From positions 123,395-187,394 of the forward strand of contig JAMLGJ010000002.1 of assembly GCA_023958095.1 (NCBI GenBank): DNA of 64,000 bases. The letters are read 5' to 3'. Both the position numbers and the translations under genes were made by a program. This DNA comes from Microthrixaceae bacterium. Lineage in GTDB: Bacteria; Actinomycetota; Acidimicrobiia; Acidimicrobiales; Microtrichaceae. Below the pieces are notes generated by a model, which was not told the origin of the DNA, made no database searches, and saw nothing but the letters and a program-made list of their open reading frames with translations. How positions within the stretch are numbered: the stretch's first letter is position 1; every line of letters begins with the position of its first letter. Below are positions 40,255-50,443 of the stretch, piece after piece.

Positions 40255-40686
40255 GTGGCGCTCGTCTATTTCGACTCCAGCGCCCTCGTCAAACTCGTGC
40301 TCGACGAGGTCGGATCCGACCTCGTCGCTGTGCTGTGGAACTCATGCGATGTCGCGCTGTCGAGTCGGCTGGCCCATCCTGAGGTCTGCGCGGCGCTCGC
40401 GGCTGCCGGTCGCAACCACGACCTGACGGAGTCGCAGGCGTCAGCAGCCATGTCTGACTGGGAGCAGTTCTGGGCATCGATGCGTCCGGTCGAGTTGTCA
40501 GCCGACGTCGAGCAGGCCGCTGGTTCGCTCGCGTTGACGCATCAGCTCCGCGGGGCTGACGCCGTTCACCTTGCCAGTGCGCTTGCGCTCAGCTCGGCGG
40601 ACCTCACGGTGGCGGTGTGGGACAAGCGACTTCACGCCGGTGCCGTCGCCGCCGGTCTCGCTGTCGCTCCGGGCACTCTGGCGTAA
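40255..40686 (+). CDS. Toxin, VapC-type PIN-domain ribonuclease
   Basis: A 143-residue PIN protein. Acidic metal ligands are visible: YFDSSALVK (first Asp), HPEVCAALA (Glu), GADAVHLASAL (Asp) and VAVWDKRLH (Asp). Such toxins cleave tRNA or rRNA until bound by the antitoxin. GTG start, two bases after the antitoxin stop. Pairing of a Phd-type antitoxin with VapC is common in actinobacteria. Confidence 0.88.
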   Translation: MALVYFDSSALVKLVLDEVGSDLVAVLWNSCDVALSSRLAHPEVCAALAAAGRNHDLTESQASAAMSDWEQFWASMRPVELSADVEQAAGSLALTHQLRGADAVHLASALALSSADLTVAVWDKRLHAGAVAAGLAVAPGTLA

Positions 40687-40752
40687 CGTCCCGTCCAGCT
40701 GCCCCTGGTTGACCGACGCCGCACGCGGTTTCCGGGCGAGGGGCGATAGACG

Positions 40753-40971
40753 CTCACCGCGAGCGATCTCACCAGGACCGCCGAGCTGGTGGACACCTAC
40801 GTGGATCTCCCACTCGGCGGCACGGACGCCAGTGTGGTGGCCATGGCGGAGCGCTACCACCAGGGCAGAGTCGCGTCGCTCTACCATCGCCACCTGGCCG
40901 TGGTGCGGCCGACCCATGTCAGCGCTCTCGAACTGGTTCGGACGAGCCAGCATGAGCCAACGGAGGCGTGA
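40753..40971 (+). pseudogene. C-terminal remnant of a second VapC toxin
   Basis: The frame reads LTASDLTRTAELVDTYVDLP, then LGGTDASVVAMAERYHQGRV and HRHLAVVRPTHVSALELV, the last half of a PIN toxin including its third Asp (GGTDASVV). A stop lies immediately upstream (40747) and no N-terminal half precedes it. Confidence 0.7.
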
Positions 40972-40989
40972 ACCGTTGGCTCTTCGGAG

Positions 40990-41158
40990 CGTGCGGCTTC
41001 GAATCCCGAGGCGAATGGCTGTGGGGGCTCGCGTGGCTGGCGCTGGTGTCGGGACCCATGGCGAACACATCGAGGGTTCTTGGAGCGATTGCTCGAATAA
41101 GGGCTTCGATCTGGGTGTCCAGCACGTTGATCTCCGCTAGAAGGTGGCATGTTGCCAT
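40990..41158 (-). pseudogene. Possible IS110-family transposase fragment
   Basis: The reverse frame from 41158 reads LLAEINVLDTQIEALIRAIA, then APRTLDVFAMGPDTSAS, similar to the linker and helix-hairpin-helix start of IS110-type transposases (PxxxxxxGxGPxTA). A +1 shift then gives PQPFASGFEAARS, like the following GDNPxRFxSEAxFA. Short and decayed. Confidence 0.4.
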
Positions 41159-41214
41159 GGAGCGTCACTCGATCCGGCGCTGTGTGTCTGCCGGGGTGGG
41201 GTAGAGCGGGTGGG

Positions 41215-42648
41215 TCAGATGCACGGCTCGCCTCGTTCGTCGGCCCGGCTCCGGTAGGCCTCCCGGATGGCGCGGTGGTCCCCGCTGCCGGGAGTGGTGA
41301 CAGAGGTGGTGAGCGGCCATCGCTCGGCGACGACCGCCGGGTTGACGCCGCTCAGGGCCGCGGCGGCCCCGATGGCTGCACCGCGGGCAACCAGCTCGCG
41401 CTCGTCGGGCACGACCACCGGGCGACCGCTGAGATCGGCCAGGACCTGGCGGAACGCGGCGCTTCGGGCGCCACCGCCGGTCATCAACACGCGGTCCGAG
41501 CCTCCCCGGTCGAGCCAGGGCGCCAGGTGCTCTGCACCCTCGAGGAGGTTGCACACCACCCCTTCGACCGCGGCGCGTGCGAGCTGCTCGCGGGTGATGT
41601 TCGAACGGATGCCCGTGAGCGAGCCCGTCGCACCCGGTCGGTTGGGGGTGCGCTCACCGTCGAGATGCGGCACCAGTACCAGGCCATCGGCTCCGGGATC
41701 GGCGGCCAGCGCCAGGCGGTCGAGTTCGGCGGGGTCGACGCCGAGAAGCCGCGCCACCGCGTTGGTGACCTTGGTGGCGTTCATCGTGCACACGAGCGGC
41801 AGGTGGCGTCCCGACGCGTCGGCGAATCCCGACACGACGCCGCCGGGGTCCACCACCGCCTCCTCGCTGACACCGAATGCGGTGCCACTGGTCCCCAAGC
41901 TGATCGCGAGATCGCCGGGGCGCAGTCCCAGGCTGAGGGCGGCAGCCATGTTGTCACCGGTGCCGGGGCCCACCACCGCGCCGTTCGGGCCCCATGTGCC
42001 TGCGGTCTCGGTCGGTGCCAGCACATCGGGCAGCAGTGTCGGCCAGTCGCGGTCGGCGTCCACCAACGCCAGCAGGTCGGTGCGGTACCGCTCCTCGGTC
42101 GGCGACCACCACCCGGTGCCCGACGCGTCGCCCCGGTCGGTAGTCGCCCGCCCGGTGAGCTGGGAGGTCAACCAGTCGTGGGGCAGCAACACCGCTCCGA
42201 GCCGGTCGAAGGTGGGGCGTTCGCAGCGTCGCAGCCACCGCAGCTTCGTGATGGTGGTGGCGGCCACCAGCGCCGAGCCGCTCGCCGCCGCCCACGCCGC
42301 AGCGCCACCGGACAAGGCCTCGGTCAGGGCCACGGCATCGGGAGCGGACTCGGTGTCGTTCCACAGCTTGGCCGGGCGCAGGACCTCCCCGGCGTCGTCG
42401 AGTGCGACCAGGCCGTGCTGTTGGCCCGCGATCGAGATCGCCGCGGGCCGGTTCGCCCCGAACAGGTCCGCCTCGTCGGCAGCGGCCATGAACGCGGTCC
42501 ACCACGCGGCGGGGTCCTGCTCGCTGCGCGGCGGTGTCGTGGGTGGGTGAGGTGCGAAGCCGCTGGCCACGACCTCGCCGCTGTCGGCATCGTGGCACTG
42601 GACCTTGCAGCCCGACGTCGACGAGTCGACCCCCGCGACGAGAGCCAT
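41215..42648 (-). CDS. xylB: Xylulokinase
   Basis: A 477-residue FGGY-family kinase that phosphorylates D-xylulose with ATP. It has the N-terminal VAGVDSSTSGCKVQ, IAGQQHGLVALD, LWNDTES, SLGTSGTAFGVSE and the C-terminal MTGGGARSAAFRQVLADLSG with AIGAAAALSG. ATG 42648 shares its base with the xylose isomerase stop, so the two are co-translated. A longer frame upstream is an artefact over xylA. No xylose transporter is in the window. Confidence 0.95.
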   Translation of the reverse strand: MALVAGVDSSTSGCKVQCHDADSGEVVASGFAPHPPTTPPRSEQDPAAWWTAFMAAADEADLFGANRPAAISIAGQQHGLVALDDAGEVLRPAKLWNDTESAPDAVALTEALSGGAAAWAAASGSALVAATTITKLRWLRRCERPTFDRLGAVLLPHDWLTSQLTGRATTDRGDASGTGWWSPTEERYRTDLLALVDADRDWPTLLPDVLAPTETAGTWGPNGAVVGPGTGDNMAAALSLGLRPGDLAISLGTSGTAFGVSEEAVVDPGGVVSGFADASGRHLPLVCTMNATKVTNAVARLLGVDPAELDRLALAADPGADGLVLVPHLDGERTPNRPGATGSLTGIRSNITREQLARAAVEGVVCNLLEGAEHLAPWLDRGGSDRVLMTGGGARSAAFRQVLADLSGRPVVVPDERELVARGAAIGAAAALSGVNPAVVAERWPLTTSVTTPGSGDHRAIREAYRSRADERGEPCI

Positions 42649-43796
42649 CAGCGGACCCCCATGAGCAGTTCGGTCACCAGCTGGTCGAGGCGTTCGTGTG
42701 CGTAGCCCTGGGTGGCGAGGGTCGGCTCGTCGGGCGACGACGCCCGGATCTCGGCGAGGGTTCCCGTCGGCTCGGCGAGGCGGTCGGCCTGCGCTGCTCG
42801 GAGCGCCGCTTGGATCTCGGGGTCGCTCCGCATGCGCTCGGCCTTGGCCTTGAGGATCAGGTAGGACCGCATGCAGCCCCTGGCGAAGTCCCACACGCCC
42901 TCGGGGTCCTCGGTCCGGTACGGATGCGCGTCGAAGTGGCGCATGCCCTCCCAGCCGGCATCCTCCAGGAGACGGACCGTGTAGAAGGCGTCGCGGATGC
43001 CTTCGGAGCCGAACCGGAAGTCCTGGTCGAACTTGCCGATTCGCTGGGCGTTCAGGTCGATGTGGAAGAGCTTGTCGTGCCAGAGTGCCTGGGCCACGCC
43101 GTGGTGGAACGACAGTCCAGACATGGTCTCGTGGGCGAACTCGGGGTTGAGGCCCACCATGTCGGGCCACTCGAGCTCGTTGATGAAGGCAAGGGCGTGT
43201 CCGACGGTCGGGAGGAACAGGTCGCCCCGCGGCTCGTTCGGCTTGGGTTCGAGCGCGATCCGCAGCCCGTGGCCGCGGTCGCGGATGTGCTCACAGCACA
43301 GGTCGACGGCCTCCTTGTAGCGATCCAGCGCGACGCGGGCATCCTTGGCCGCGTCGGCCTCGACTCCCTCGCGTCCACCCCACATCACGTAGGTCTCGGC
43401 ACCCAGCTCGGCACCGAGGTCGATTGCGCGGAACGTCTTTCTCAGCGCGAACCGCCGGACCTCCGGATCGTTGGCCGTGAAGGCGCCGTCCTTGAACACC
43501 GGGCGCGAGAACAGGTTCGTGGTCGCCATCGGCACCCGCAGGCCGGTCTGGTCGAGAGCAGCTCGGAAGCGGGCCACGATGGCGTCGCGCTCGGCCGCGC
43601 TGGAACCGGGCGGCACGAGATCGTCGTCGTGGAAGTTGACGCCGTAGGCCCCCAGTTCGGCGAGTCGGTGCACCGACTCCACCGGGTCGAGCTGCGGTCG
43701 GACCTCGTGGCCGAACGGGTCCCGACCCGGGTTGCCCACGGTCCACAGGCCGAAGGTGAAGTGATCCTCGGGGCGTGGGGTGAACTCTTCGTTCAT
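42648..43796 (-). CDS. xylA: Xylose isomerase
   Basis: A 382-residue class I-type (Actinoplanes/Streptomyces-like) isomerase that converts D-xylose to D-xylulose. Recognisable elements are [17 protein letters not shown] near the N-terminus, the catalytic His in [17 protein letters not shown], the metal-binding [32 protein letters not shown] and [19 protein letters not shown] seven bases before ATG 43796 fixes the start. It forms an operon with xylB. Confidence 0.96.
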   Translation of the reverse strand: MNEEFTPRPEDHFTFGLWTVGNPGRDPFGHEVRPQLDPVESVHRLAELGAYGVNFHDDDLVPPGSSAAERDAIVARFRAALDQTGLRVPMATTNLFSRPVFKDGAFTANDPEVRRFALRKTFRAIDLGAELGAETYVMWGGREGVEADAAKDARVALDRYKEAVDLCCEHIRDRGHGLRIALEPKPNEPRGDLFLPTVGHALAFINELEWPDMVGLNPEFAHETMSGLSFHHGVAQALWHDKLFHIDLNAQRIGKFDQDFRFGSEGIRDAFYTVRLLEDAGWEGMRHFDAHPYRTEDPEGVWDFARGCMRSYLILKAKAERMRSDPEIQAALRAAQADRLAEPTGTLAEIRASSPDEPTLATQGYAHERLDQLVTELLMGVR

Positions 43797-44397
43797 GACA
43801 GATCCTCCTTGGGATCGGTGAGAGATCTCGACCGGGGGCCATGGTGGGTTCGGCCACGTGGTCGCCGGACCCGTGAGCTCCTCGCAGCGGGCCACCGTCC
43901 GCCACGATGCCGGTCCGCGACGAGCCGGCCAGCGGCGTCCAGCACCTCCGTGGGAGCCGGCGAGGTGACCTCGGCCGAGCGTTGCAGGTCCTCGTTCGGA
44001 GCACAGCTGTGACTGCCGGGCTGGCGACGGTGAGTCGCGGCCACTCCTCGGCACAGGTCGGGTACGCCACCGGCATCTGTGGCGACCACTGGATCACGAA
44101 CCTTCACCTGCGGCGCTCCTCGTTCGCGTCGGCCGTCTTCTCACCCGATGCATGACCTGACGGGCACGGCATCGGACCCCTGGGGAACGAGCGTGCACAA
44201 GCTAGTGCCGTGGCCGGCAACGCCGGGGTGGAGCGTCCCTTTCCGAGAGGATGTCCGGACCGGCAGCGGGGTCCGGCGCGGACCGACGCCGTCGAGGCGG
44301 AGCATCTGGGGGCGACCGCGGACGAGGCGTTCTGAGCGTCGCTTCGGGGCGGGAGGAGCCCGGCTCTGCGTGGTGGCCAGTGCAGTGGGTGTACTGC
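43797..44397. other. 600-bp gap without a supportable gene
   Basis: Between xylA and the downstream end of the SNF2 helicase no frame shows recognisable protein character on either strand; the open frames here are Arg/Pro/Gly-rich. The xylA ribosome site is at 43803-43809. The region presumably holds the xylAB promoter; a ROK-family regulator is not present. Confidence 0.5.
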
Positions 44398-47300
44398 TCA
44401 GCCGGCCAACTCGAGGAGGCCTCGGACGTCCTCGCCGCTCAGGGCACCCGAGAGCGAGCCGTCGGCGTCCATGACGCTCGCGAACAGGTCCGCCTTGTGC
44501 TGTTTGAGCTCCATCACCTTGGTCTCGATCGTGTCGACCGAGACGTACCTGTAGACCATCACGGCATTGCGCTGGCCGATCCGGTGTGCCCTGTCGGTGG
44601 CCTGGGTCTCCACCGCCGGGTTCCACCACGGGTCGAGCACGAAGCAGTAGTCGGCCTCGGTGAGGTTCAGTCCGAAGCCCCCTGCCTTGAGGCTGATCAC
44701 GAACACGGGGACCTCTCCGTCCTTGAATCCCGAGATGGCCTGCTCACGGTTGCGGGTCCTCCCGTCCAGGTACGAGTGGTCGATTCCCGCTGAATCGAGG
44801 CGCCCGCGCACACGTGCGAGGTACCGGGTGAACTGGCTGAACACCAGTGCCCGGTGTCCCTCGGCGACGACCTGTTCGAGGTCGGCCACGAGCCGGTCGA
44901 GCTTGGCCGACCCGACCTCGTCGTGTCGTTCGTCGACCAGGGCGGGGTCGAGTGCGAGTTGACGAAGCAAGGTGAGCGACTTCAGCACCTCGAAGCGGTT
45001 CTTCTGCATGTCGTCGACGAGACCGAGCACCTTCTGGCGTTCGCGTTGGAGCTGGGTCTGGTAGATCCTGGAATGGCGGGGGTTCAGCTCCACCTCGACG
45101 GTGAGCTCGGTCTTGGGGGGCAGCTCGGTGAGCACCTCGTCCTTGGTGCGCCGACGCACCAGCGGTGCGATGCGCCGGCGAAGCGTGGCGAGCAGCTCGG
45201 GAGCACTGCCGCTCTCGATCGGCGAGCGGTATGCCTCCGAGAAGCGCTGCGGATCCGGGTAGAGACCCGGTGCGGTGATCGACAGCAGCGACCACAGGTC
45301 CATCAGGCTGTTCTCCAACGGTGTGCCGGTGATCGCGATCTTGGTCGGGGCCTCGAGCCGGCGGGTGCACTGGTAGGTCTTGCCCTTGTGGTTCTTCACG
45401 AACTGGGCCTCGTCGAGCACGAGCATCTCCCAGTCGAGAGCTGCGAAGTGCTCGAAGTCGAGGCGGAACAGCGCATAGGAGGTGATCACGATCCGGGCGC
45501 CGGACACCTCGTCCGTGAGTTCCGTGCCACGTCTTGCAGCTGTGGACCGAATCGTGCGCACACCGACATCGGGCGCGAACTGCGCCGCTTCGCGGTGCCA
45601 GTTCTCGACCACGCTGGTGGGTGCAACAACCAGGAAACGCGCATCGGGAGACCTCTCGAGCACGTGAAGGAACAGCGCCAGGGCCTGGACCGTCTTGCCG
45701 AGTCCCATGTCGTCCGCGAGGATGCCGCCGAGCTGGTTGCGGTGGAGAAAGGCGAGCCAGTCGAGGCCGTCGCGCTGGTAGTCCCGCAGCGAGGCGGCCA
45801 GCCCCGCCGGTGGCTCGACCGGCTCGGGCTCGCACAGGTCGCGCATGCGGGACACGCGTGCCTCCCAGCGCTTCGACTGGTCCTGCACCACCCCGAGTCC
45901 GCTCAGCTCGTCCCACCAGCTCGTCTGGAAGGGGTTCATGCGAACGGTGCCGGAGTCGTCTTCGCCGCTGAGCTTGCGGGCCTCCTCGATGAGGTCGCGG
46001 AGCTTCGAGAACTCGGGGCGGTCGAGGCGGATCCAGGTGCCGCTGTCGAGCACGATCAGCTCGTCGTCGCGCGTCAGTGCGGCGAAGAGGTCGGCGAACT
46101 CGACGACCTCGCCGTCGATGCTCACCTGCACAGCGAGGTCGAACCAGTCGTTGCGGCCGGTGTCGTGCGAGTCGGTGGTCTCGGTGTCGGTGATCGTGAG
46201 GGAGATGAGTGGGTCGCCGGTCGCCTCGCGCAACTCCGGTGCATCGCCGGAGACCTCCACGGTCACCTGACCCCGGTCCTGCAGCCACGGCACGACCTCA
46301 CCCAGCAGCACCACGGCATCCGTGCCGGTCAGGCTCAGGTCCGCCGGTCGCCCACCCGGGCGTGCCAGCGAGCCCAGGAGGTGAGTGGGTAGGTCGAGCT
46401 CGTCGATTGCCGCTGTTTCGGCGGCCCGGTCGCGCCCGGGGCGTAGGGGGTCACGCAGCCGGTGGGTGAGCAGGCGCTCGCCGCGGCGGTACCTGGCGTA
46501 CCAGACCAGATTCGCCGAGGAGACCTCGTCATGAGCGACGGCCGCGACGAGCCCGGTGAATTCGGTGTCCAGGAAGGTGACCGAGCCGTCCGAGGAGCCG
46601 ATCTCGGCGATCCGGGCGAGGCGCGGCTGGTACTCGTCGATCAGCTCGTCCAGGTCCTCGGCGGGCACGTTGATCGGCGGGCCGTCCACCAGGCGGGCCA
46701 GCTCGGGGTGCAGCGGCCGCTCCAGCGGGATGAGGCGGAGTGCGTCCCCGAGTACGTACAGGCCGTGCGGAGGGGTGCCGACCATGCCGTGGCGTCCGTA
46801 CGGGAGCGTCAACGGTTCTCCGTCGAGCACGAGAGTGGCATGCAGCGTGGCGTTGCCGTCCTCATCGCCAGTCACGTCGATCGAGACCCGTGCCGGCGTG
46901 TCCGACACGGCGACCCCACCGGTGGCGGACCGCTCGCGAACCAGTGCGATGCCGCTGTCGACTGCTCGCCGAAGGTGTGGCCACACCTCCGGTCCGAACT
47001 GGCTCAGCGGGAGCGGCCCGGTACCCAGGTCGTACCCGATGTTCCGCGCCCCGGCGAGCATGGAGCGCAGCACCGACCGTTGGGTGGGGTCCAGGTCGCG
47101 CAACGCGTAGTCGTAGGGCGAGTTCAGGTCGCGCCAGGACACCCCCGTCTTGATCCACCTGCCGCTACGGCCCATGCGAAGCGGACGCAGCGTCACCTGC
47201 GGGGTCGGTTCCGCCGCGTAGGTGGACCGCTTCGGGCTGCTCACTGCGACCTCCAGCGCCAGCGGCTCTCCCGAGGGCGCGTCATCCCCGTCGACGTCGG

Positions 47301-47646
47301 CCACGATCGCTGAGAGGGCGCTACGCCAGTCCGGCGACGAGGCCGGAGACGAGGTGCCACGGGCGGTGAGTATCAGGGCCACCGCGTGCTTGCACTCGCC
47401 GCCGAGAGGGCAGCTGCAGCTGTCGACGATGTCGATCCCGATCGGGTCGTGTTGCCAGTCGAGGCGTACCAGGTAAGGCGTCCTGGAACTGCCCTCGACG
47501 ATGCCGGCGGCCGCACCGGGCTCGACCGAGAGCACGGTGACCCGGTGCTCGGCTGCGTACGCGGTTCCGCGCCGGATCGACCCCGGGTCGTAGAAGTCCT
47601 CGATCACGGAGTCGGTCAGTGCCCGGATGTCTGGTCCGTGGGCCAT
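44398..47646 (-). CDS. SWIM zinc finger SNF2/Rad54-family helicase
   Basis: A 1082-residue protein. Near the N-terminus is a SWIM finger (C77-x-C79-x5-C85-x-H87 in SCSCPLGGECKHAV). A long middle region of bacterial SNF2 type follows. The ATPase lobes come last: RDYQRDGLDWLAFLHRNQLG, Walker A LADDMGLGKTVQAL, the DEAQ box (MLVLDEAQFVKNH), ITGTPLENSLMDLWSLL, then FSQFTRYLARVR, SLKAGGFGLNLTEADY and DRAHRIGQ. It should translocate on DNA or remodel protein-DNA complexes; bacterial members are linked to RNA polymerase recycling or DNA repair. It is monocistronic. Confidence 0.93.
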   Translation of the reverse strand: MAHGPDIRALTDSVIEDFYDPGSIRRGTAYAAEHRVTVLSVEPGAAAGIVEGSSRTPYLVRLDWQHDPIGIDIVDSCSCPLGGECKHAVALILTARGTSSPASSPDWRSALSAIVADVDGDDAPSGEPLALEVAVSSPKRSTYAAEPTPQVTLRPLRMGRSGRWIKTGVSWRDLNSPYDYALRDLDPTQRSVLRSMLAGARNIGYDLGTGPLPLSQFGPEVWPHLRRAVDSGIALVRERSATGGVAVSDTPARVSIDVTGDEDGNATLHATLVLDGEPLTLPYGRHGMVGTPPHGLYVLGDALRLIPLERPLHPELARLVDGPPINVPAEDLDELIDEYQPRLARIAEIGSSDGSVTFLDTEFTGLVAAVAHDEVSSANLVWYARYRRGERLLTHRLRDPLRPGRDRAAETAAIDELDLPTHLLGSLARPGGRPADLSLTGTDAVVLLGEVVPWLQDRGQVTVEVSGDAPELREATGDPLISLTITDTETTDSHDTGRNDWFDLAVQVSIDGEVVEFADLFAALTRDDELIVLDSGTWIRLDRPEFSKLRDLIEEARKLSGEDDSGTVRMNPFQTSWWDELSGLGVVQDQSKRWEARVSRMRDLCEPEPVEPPAGLAASLRDYQRDGLDWLAFLHRNQLGGILADDMGLGKTVQALALFLHVLERSPDARFLVVAPTSVVENWHREAAQFAPDVGVRTIRSTAARRGTELTDEVSGARIVITSYALFRLDFEHFAALDWEMLVLDEAQFVKNHKGKTYQCTRRLEAPTKIAITGTPLENSLMDLWSLLSITAPGLYPDPQRFSEAYRSPIESGSAPELLATLRRRIAPLVRRRTKDEVLTELPPKTELTVEVELNPRHSRIYQTQLQRERQKVLGLVDDMQKNRFEVLKSLTLLRQLALDPALVDERHDEVGSAKLDRLVADLEQVVAEGHRALVFSQFTRYLARVRGRLDSAGIDHSYLDGRTRNREQAISGFKDGEVPVFVISLKAGGFGLNLTEADYCFVLDPWWNPAVETQATDRAHRIGQRNAVMVYRYVSVDTIETKVMELKQHKADLFASVMDADGSLSGALSGEDVRGLLELAG

Positions 47647-47851
47647 GGAACGACACCCTACGGGCGGGGTCCGACACGCTCTGGACGGGAATCCGGTCCG
47701 GGTGATGGGCCAGCAGCACCCATCGCCCAGTGATGACGAGCACCAGGTCGTGATGCTGTGATGATCCCGTGCGCACGAGATCTTCTAGAGTTGAGTAGAG
47801 AAAGTGTGGGATGGGGTCCAGTCCCACCCGACTCGCCACAGGAGGCACCCC

Positions 47852-48082
47852 ATGGAACTCGTTCCCGGCAACACCCTCATCACCGACACACCTGAAGAGG
47901 GGCGGGCGCTGGCCATCATGTTGGCCCGCAAGACCATCGGCGCCATCCAGACCGATCCCGAGGTCCGCTCGGGGCTGCGCCCGATGTATGCCAACGATCC
48001 GGCTTCGCTCACCGCCGCGGGCCATGTCGTCGCCATCGAGTTCGCCACCGTCGCGGCGGCCAACGGCTACTGGCGGGACTGA
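47852..48082 (+). CDS. Small hypothetical protein
   Basis: A 76-residue protein (MELVPGNTLITDTPEEGRAL at the start), with AGGAGG seven bases before ATG 47852. It has good codon bias and an alpha/beta pattern but no recognised family. The AT-richer segment TAGAGTTGAGTAGAGAAAGT at 47786-47806 may be its promoter region. The upstream gene is divergent, the downstream gene convergent, so it is alone. Confidence 0.6.
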   Translation: MELVPGNTLITDTPEEGRALAIMLARKTIGAIQTDPEVRSGLRPMYANDPASLTAAGHVVAIEFATVAAANGYWRD

Positions 48083-48161
48083 TCCTCGCTGTTGTCGCAG
48101 CCGGGGTCGGGCTGAATCCATCGGGGCACCTTCACCTCATTGCCAACTCCCACCTCCTTGT

Positions 48162-50420
48162 TCACTCCTCGATGTCGAGGTGGGGAAGGAGCCGGTCCAG
48201 CCAACGCGGGAGCCACCAGTTGGCATCGCCGACGAGTGACATCGTCGAGGGCACCAGGACCATCCGCACGATCGTCGCGTCGAGAGCGACCGCAGCGGCC
48301 AGCCCGACCCCCATCATCTTGACCACCGGGTCCTCGCTGGTGACGAAGCCGACGAACACGCTGATCATGATCAGTGCGGCGGCGGTGATCACCTTGGCGG
48401 TGGCTCCAAGACCCTTCACGACGCTGTCGATGTTGGTGTGGCCCCGGTGGTACTCCTCGCGGATCCGGCTGAGGATGAACACTTCGTAGTCCATCGACAG
48501 GCCGAAGAGGATCGCGAACATCATCATCGGCACGAACGATGCGATCGGTACGGCTTCCTCGAGCCCGATCAGCGAACGACCCCAACCCCACTGGAACACC
48601 GCGACCACCACTCCGTAAGCAGCGCCGATCGCCAGCAGGTTCAACAGGGCCGCCTTGAGCGGCACCAGGATCGACCTGAACACGATCATCAACAACAGGA
48701 ACGACAACAACACGACCGTGCCGATGAACCACATCAGCCGTGAGGAGATCTTCTCTGACTGGTCTATGAATCCGGCGGTGGGTCCCCCGACCAGGGCGGT
48801 CGCCCCGCTGTCGGCGGTGGCGGTGGGCAGGATGTCGTCGCGCAGTCGGTGGACCAGCTCGCTGGTCGCCTCGGCCTGGGGTTTGCTCGTCGGGATGGCG
48901 GTGAGCAGGGCGACATCGCCAGCAGGGTTGAGTTCGGGGGGCGAGACCACCCTGACGTCGGGGTCCGCGCTGATGCCTGCCGCCAGCGGCTCCAGGACCG
49001 TGGGGTCGCCACCCTCACCCAGGTCGACGGTGATGAGCAGCGGTCCGTTGAACCCCGGCCCGAAGCCTTCGGCCAACAGGTCGTAGGCCTGGCGCTGGGT
49101 TGTCGAGGTCGGGTAGGTGCCGGCGTCGGCCTGGCCGAGGCGCATGTCGATCACCGGGATCGCGAGCAGGACGAGGACCAGCGTGGCGCCGGTCATCGAA
49201 CGCCACGGGTGGTGTGCCACCCAGTGCGCCCAGCGGACCCAACCACTGTGATCCGCCTCCGCCTCGGTTGCGGCCCCGTCGATGTCCCCGCCCGATGGCG
49301 TTCCGTTCGGCTGGGCAGCTCCGTGGGCTCCGCGATGAGACCGTCGCAGCACCCGGTCGCCCGCGAAGCCGAGCAGGGCGGGCAACAGTGTCACGGCGAT
49401 GGTGACCGCGATGGCCACAACCAGCGATGCGGAGTAGCCGAGGGCGGCCACGAAGGGGATCCCCGCCATCTGCAGGCCCAGGATGGCCACCACGACGGTG
49501 CCGCCGGCCACCACCACGGCCTGGCCGGCGGTGGCATTGGTCCGCGCTATCGACTCGGTGCGGTCCATGCCCGCCTCGAGGTTGTCCCTGTGGCGGCTGA
49601 GAATGAACAGCGCGTAGTCGATTCCCACACCCAGTCCGATCATCGTGGCGAGGCGCGGGGCGACGGTGGGGATGTCGATCAACACCCCGAGCAGGCCCAC
49701 GATGGACAGCCCGGTGAGCAGCCCGACGATGGCCACGCCCAGCGGCAGGGCCATCGCATAGGCGCTGCGGAACATGATGAACAGGATCACCAGTGCGGCG
49801 ATCACGCCGATCATCTCGGCGGGACCGGTGTGGCGCTCGGCCAGCACGGTGGGCAGTTCACCCCCGTACTCGACCTGAACGCCTTCGGTCTCGGCTGGCC
49901 CGGCGGTCTCCTTCAACGCATCGAAGGCCTCCTGGCCCAGATCCGCGACCGTCGAGTCGTACTGCACCGCCGCGAACGCGGTGGTGCCGTCGGGCGACAT
50001 GGACATCGGGTTGCCGAGTGGGTCGGTAACCGACCTGACGTTGTCCAGGCCGCCGACCTCATCGATGGTGGCCTCGATGGCCGCTGTGGTCGCGGCGTCG
50101 GTTCCCAGGCCGTCGGGGTCGTGGAACACGACCATTGCGGTGGCCCCCGACCGGTCGGGGAAGCTCGTCTCGAGCAGGTCCACCGCGGCCTGCGATTCCA
50201 CTCCGGGCACCTCGAAGTCATCCACTGCGGTGCCCCCGACGCTCCGGTTGGCCAGCACCATCGCGAGGGCGAACAGGATCCACCCCGCAACCACCCAGCC
50301 GCGTCTGGTGGCTGCGAAGCGGCCCAGCCGGTAGAGCCAGTTGCGGTGGTCGGCGCCTCCGGCGGATCCGCCCTCCGTGTGAATCGTGCGCTGGTCGCCC
50401 TCGTCGTCTCGCTGGGCCAT
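48162..50420 (-). CDS. MMPL-family RND transporter
   Basis: A 752-residue membrane protein with two repeats of the RND fold: an N-terminal helix (RGWVVAGWILFALAMVLA), a large extracytoplasmic loop, five helices including GIDYALFILSRHRDNLEAG (the Asp-Tyr proton-relay motif), then a second half with LFGLSMDYEVFILSRIREEY. MMPL proteins export lipids, siderophores or drugs. A TetR regulator diverges 75 bp away with palindromic sites between, so it is probably induced by an exported or toxic lipophilic molecule. Confidence 0.94.
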   Translation of the reverse strand: MAQRDDEGDQRTIHTEGGSAGGADHRNWLYRLGRFAATRRGWVVAGWILFALAMVLANRSVGGTAVDDFEVPGVESQAAVDLLETSFPDRSGATAMVVFHDPDGLGTDAATTAAIEATIDEVGGLDNVRSVTDPLGNPMSMSPDGTTAFAAVQYDSTVADLGQEAFDALKETAGPAETEGVQVEYGGELPTVLAERHTGPAEMIGVIAALVILFIMFRSAYAMALPLGVAIVGLLTGLSIVGLLGVLIDIPTVAPRLATMIGLGVGIDYALFILSRHRDNLEAGMDRTESIARTNATAGQAVVVAGGTVVVAILGLQMAGIPFVAALGYSASLVVAIAVTIAVTLLPALLGFAGDRVLRRSHRGAHGAAQPNGTPSGGDIDGAATEAEADHSGWVRWAHWVAHHPWRSMTGATLVLVLLAIPVIDMRLGQADAGTYPTSTTQRQAYDLLAEGFGPGFNGPLLITVDLGEGGDPTVLEPLAAGISADPDVRVVSPPELNPAGDVALLTAIPTSKPQAEATSELVHRLRDDILPTATADSGATALVGGPTAGFIDQSEKISSRLMWFIGTVVLLSFLLLMIVFRSILVPLKAALLNLLAIGAAYGVVVAVFQWGWGRSLIGLEEAVPIASFVPMMMFAILFGLSMDYEVFILSRIREEYHRGHTNIDSVVKGLGATAKVITAAALIMISVFVGFVTSEDPVVKMMGVGLAAAVALDATIVRMVLVPSTMSLVGDANWWLPRWLDRLLPHLDIEE

Positions 50421-50443
50421 GGCCGGCCTCCGTTCTCAAAACA

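Noticed and set aside
42649..43170. N-terminal extension of xylulokinase over xylose isomerase
   Set aside because: It is antisense-like junk in the xylA region; FGGY kinases start at the VAGVDSST segment, matching ATG 42648.
43797..44397. A regulator gene upstream of xylA
   Set aside because: Several open frames exist but none has HTH or ROK features; all look like high-GC shadow ORFs.
44744..46288. 514-residue ORF inside the SNF2 helicase gene
   Set aside because: Arg/Ala/Gly-rich alternative frame of the helicase with no domains; the correct frame has all SNF2 motifs.
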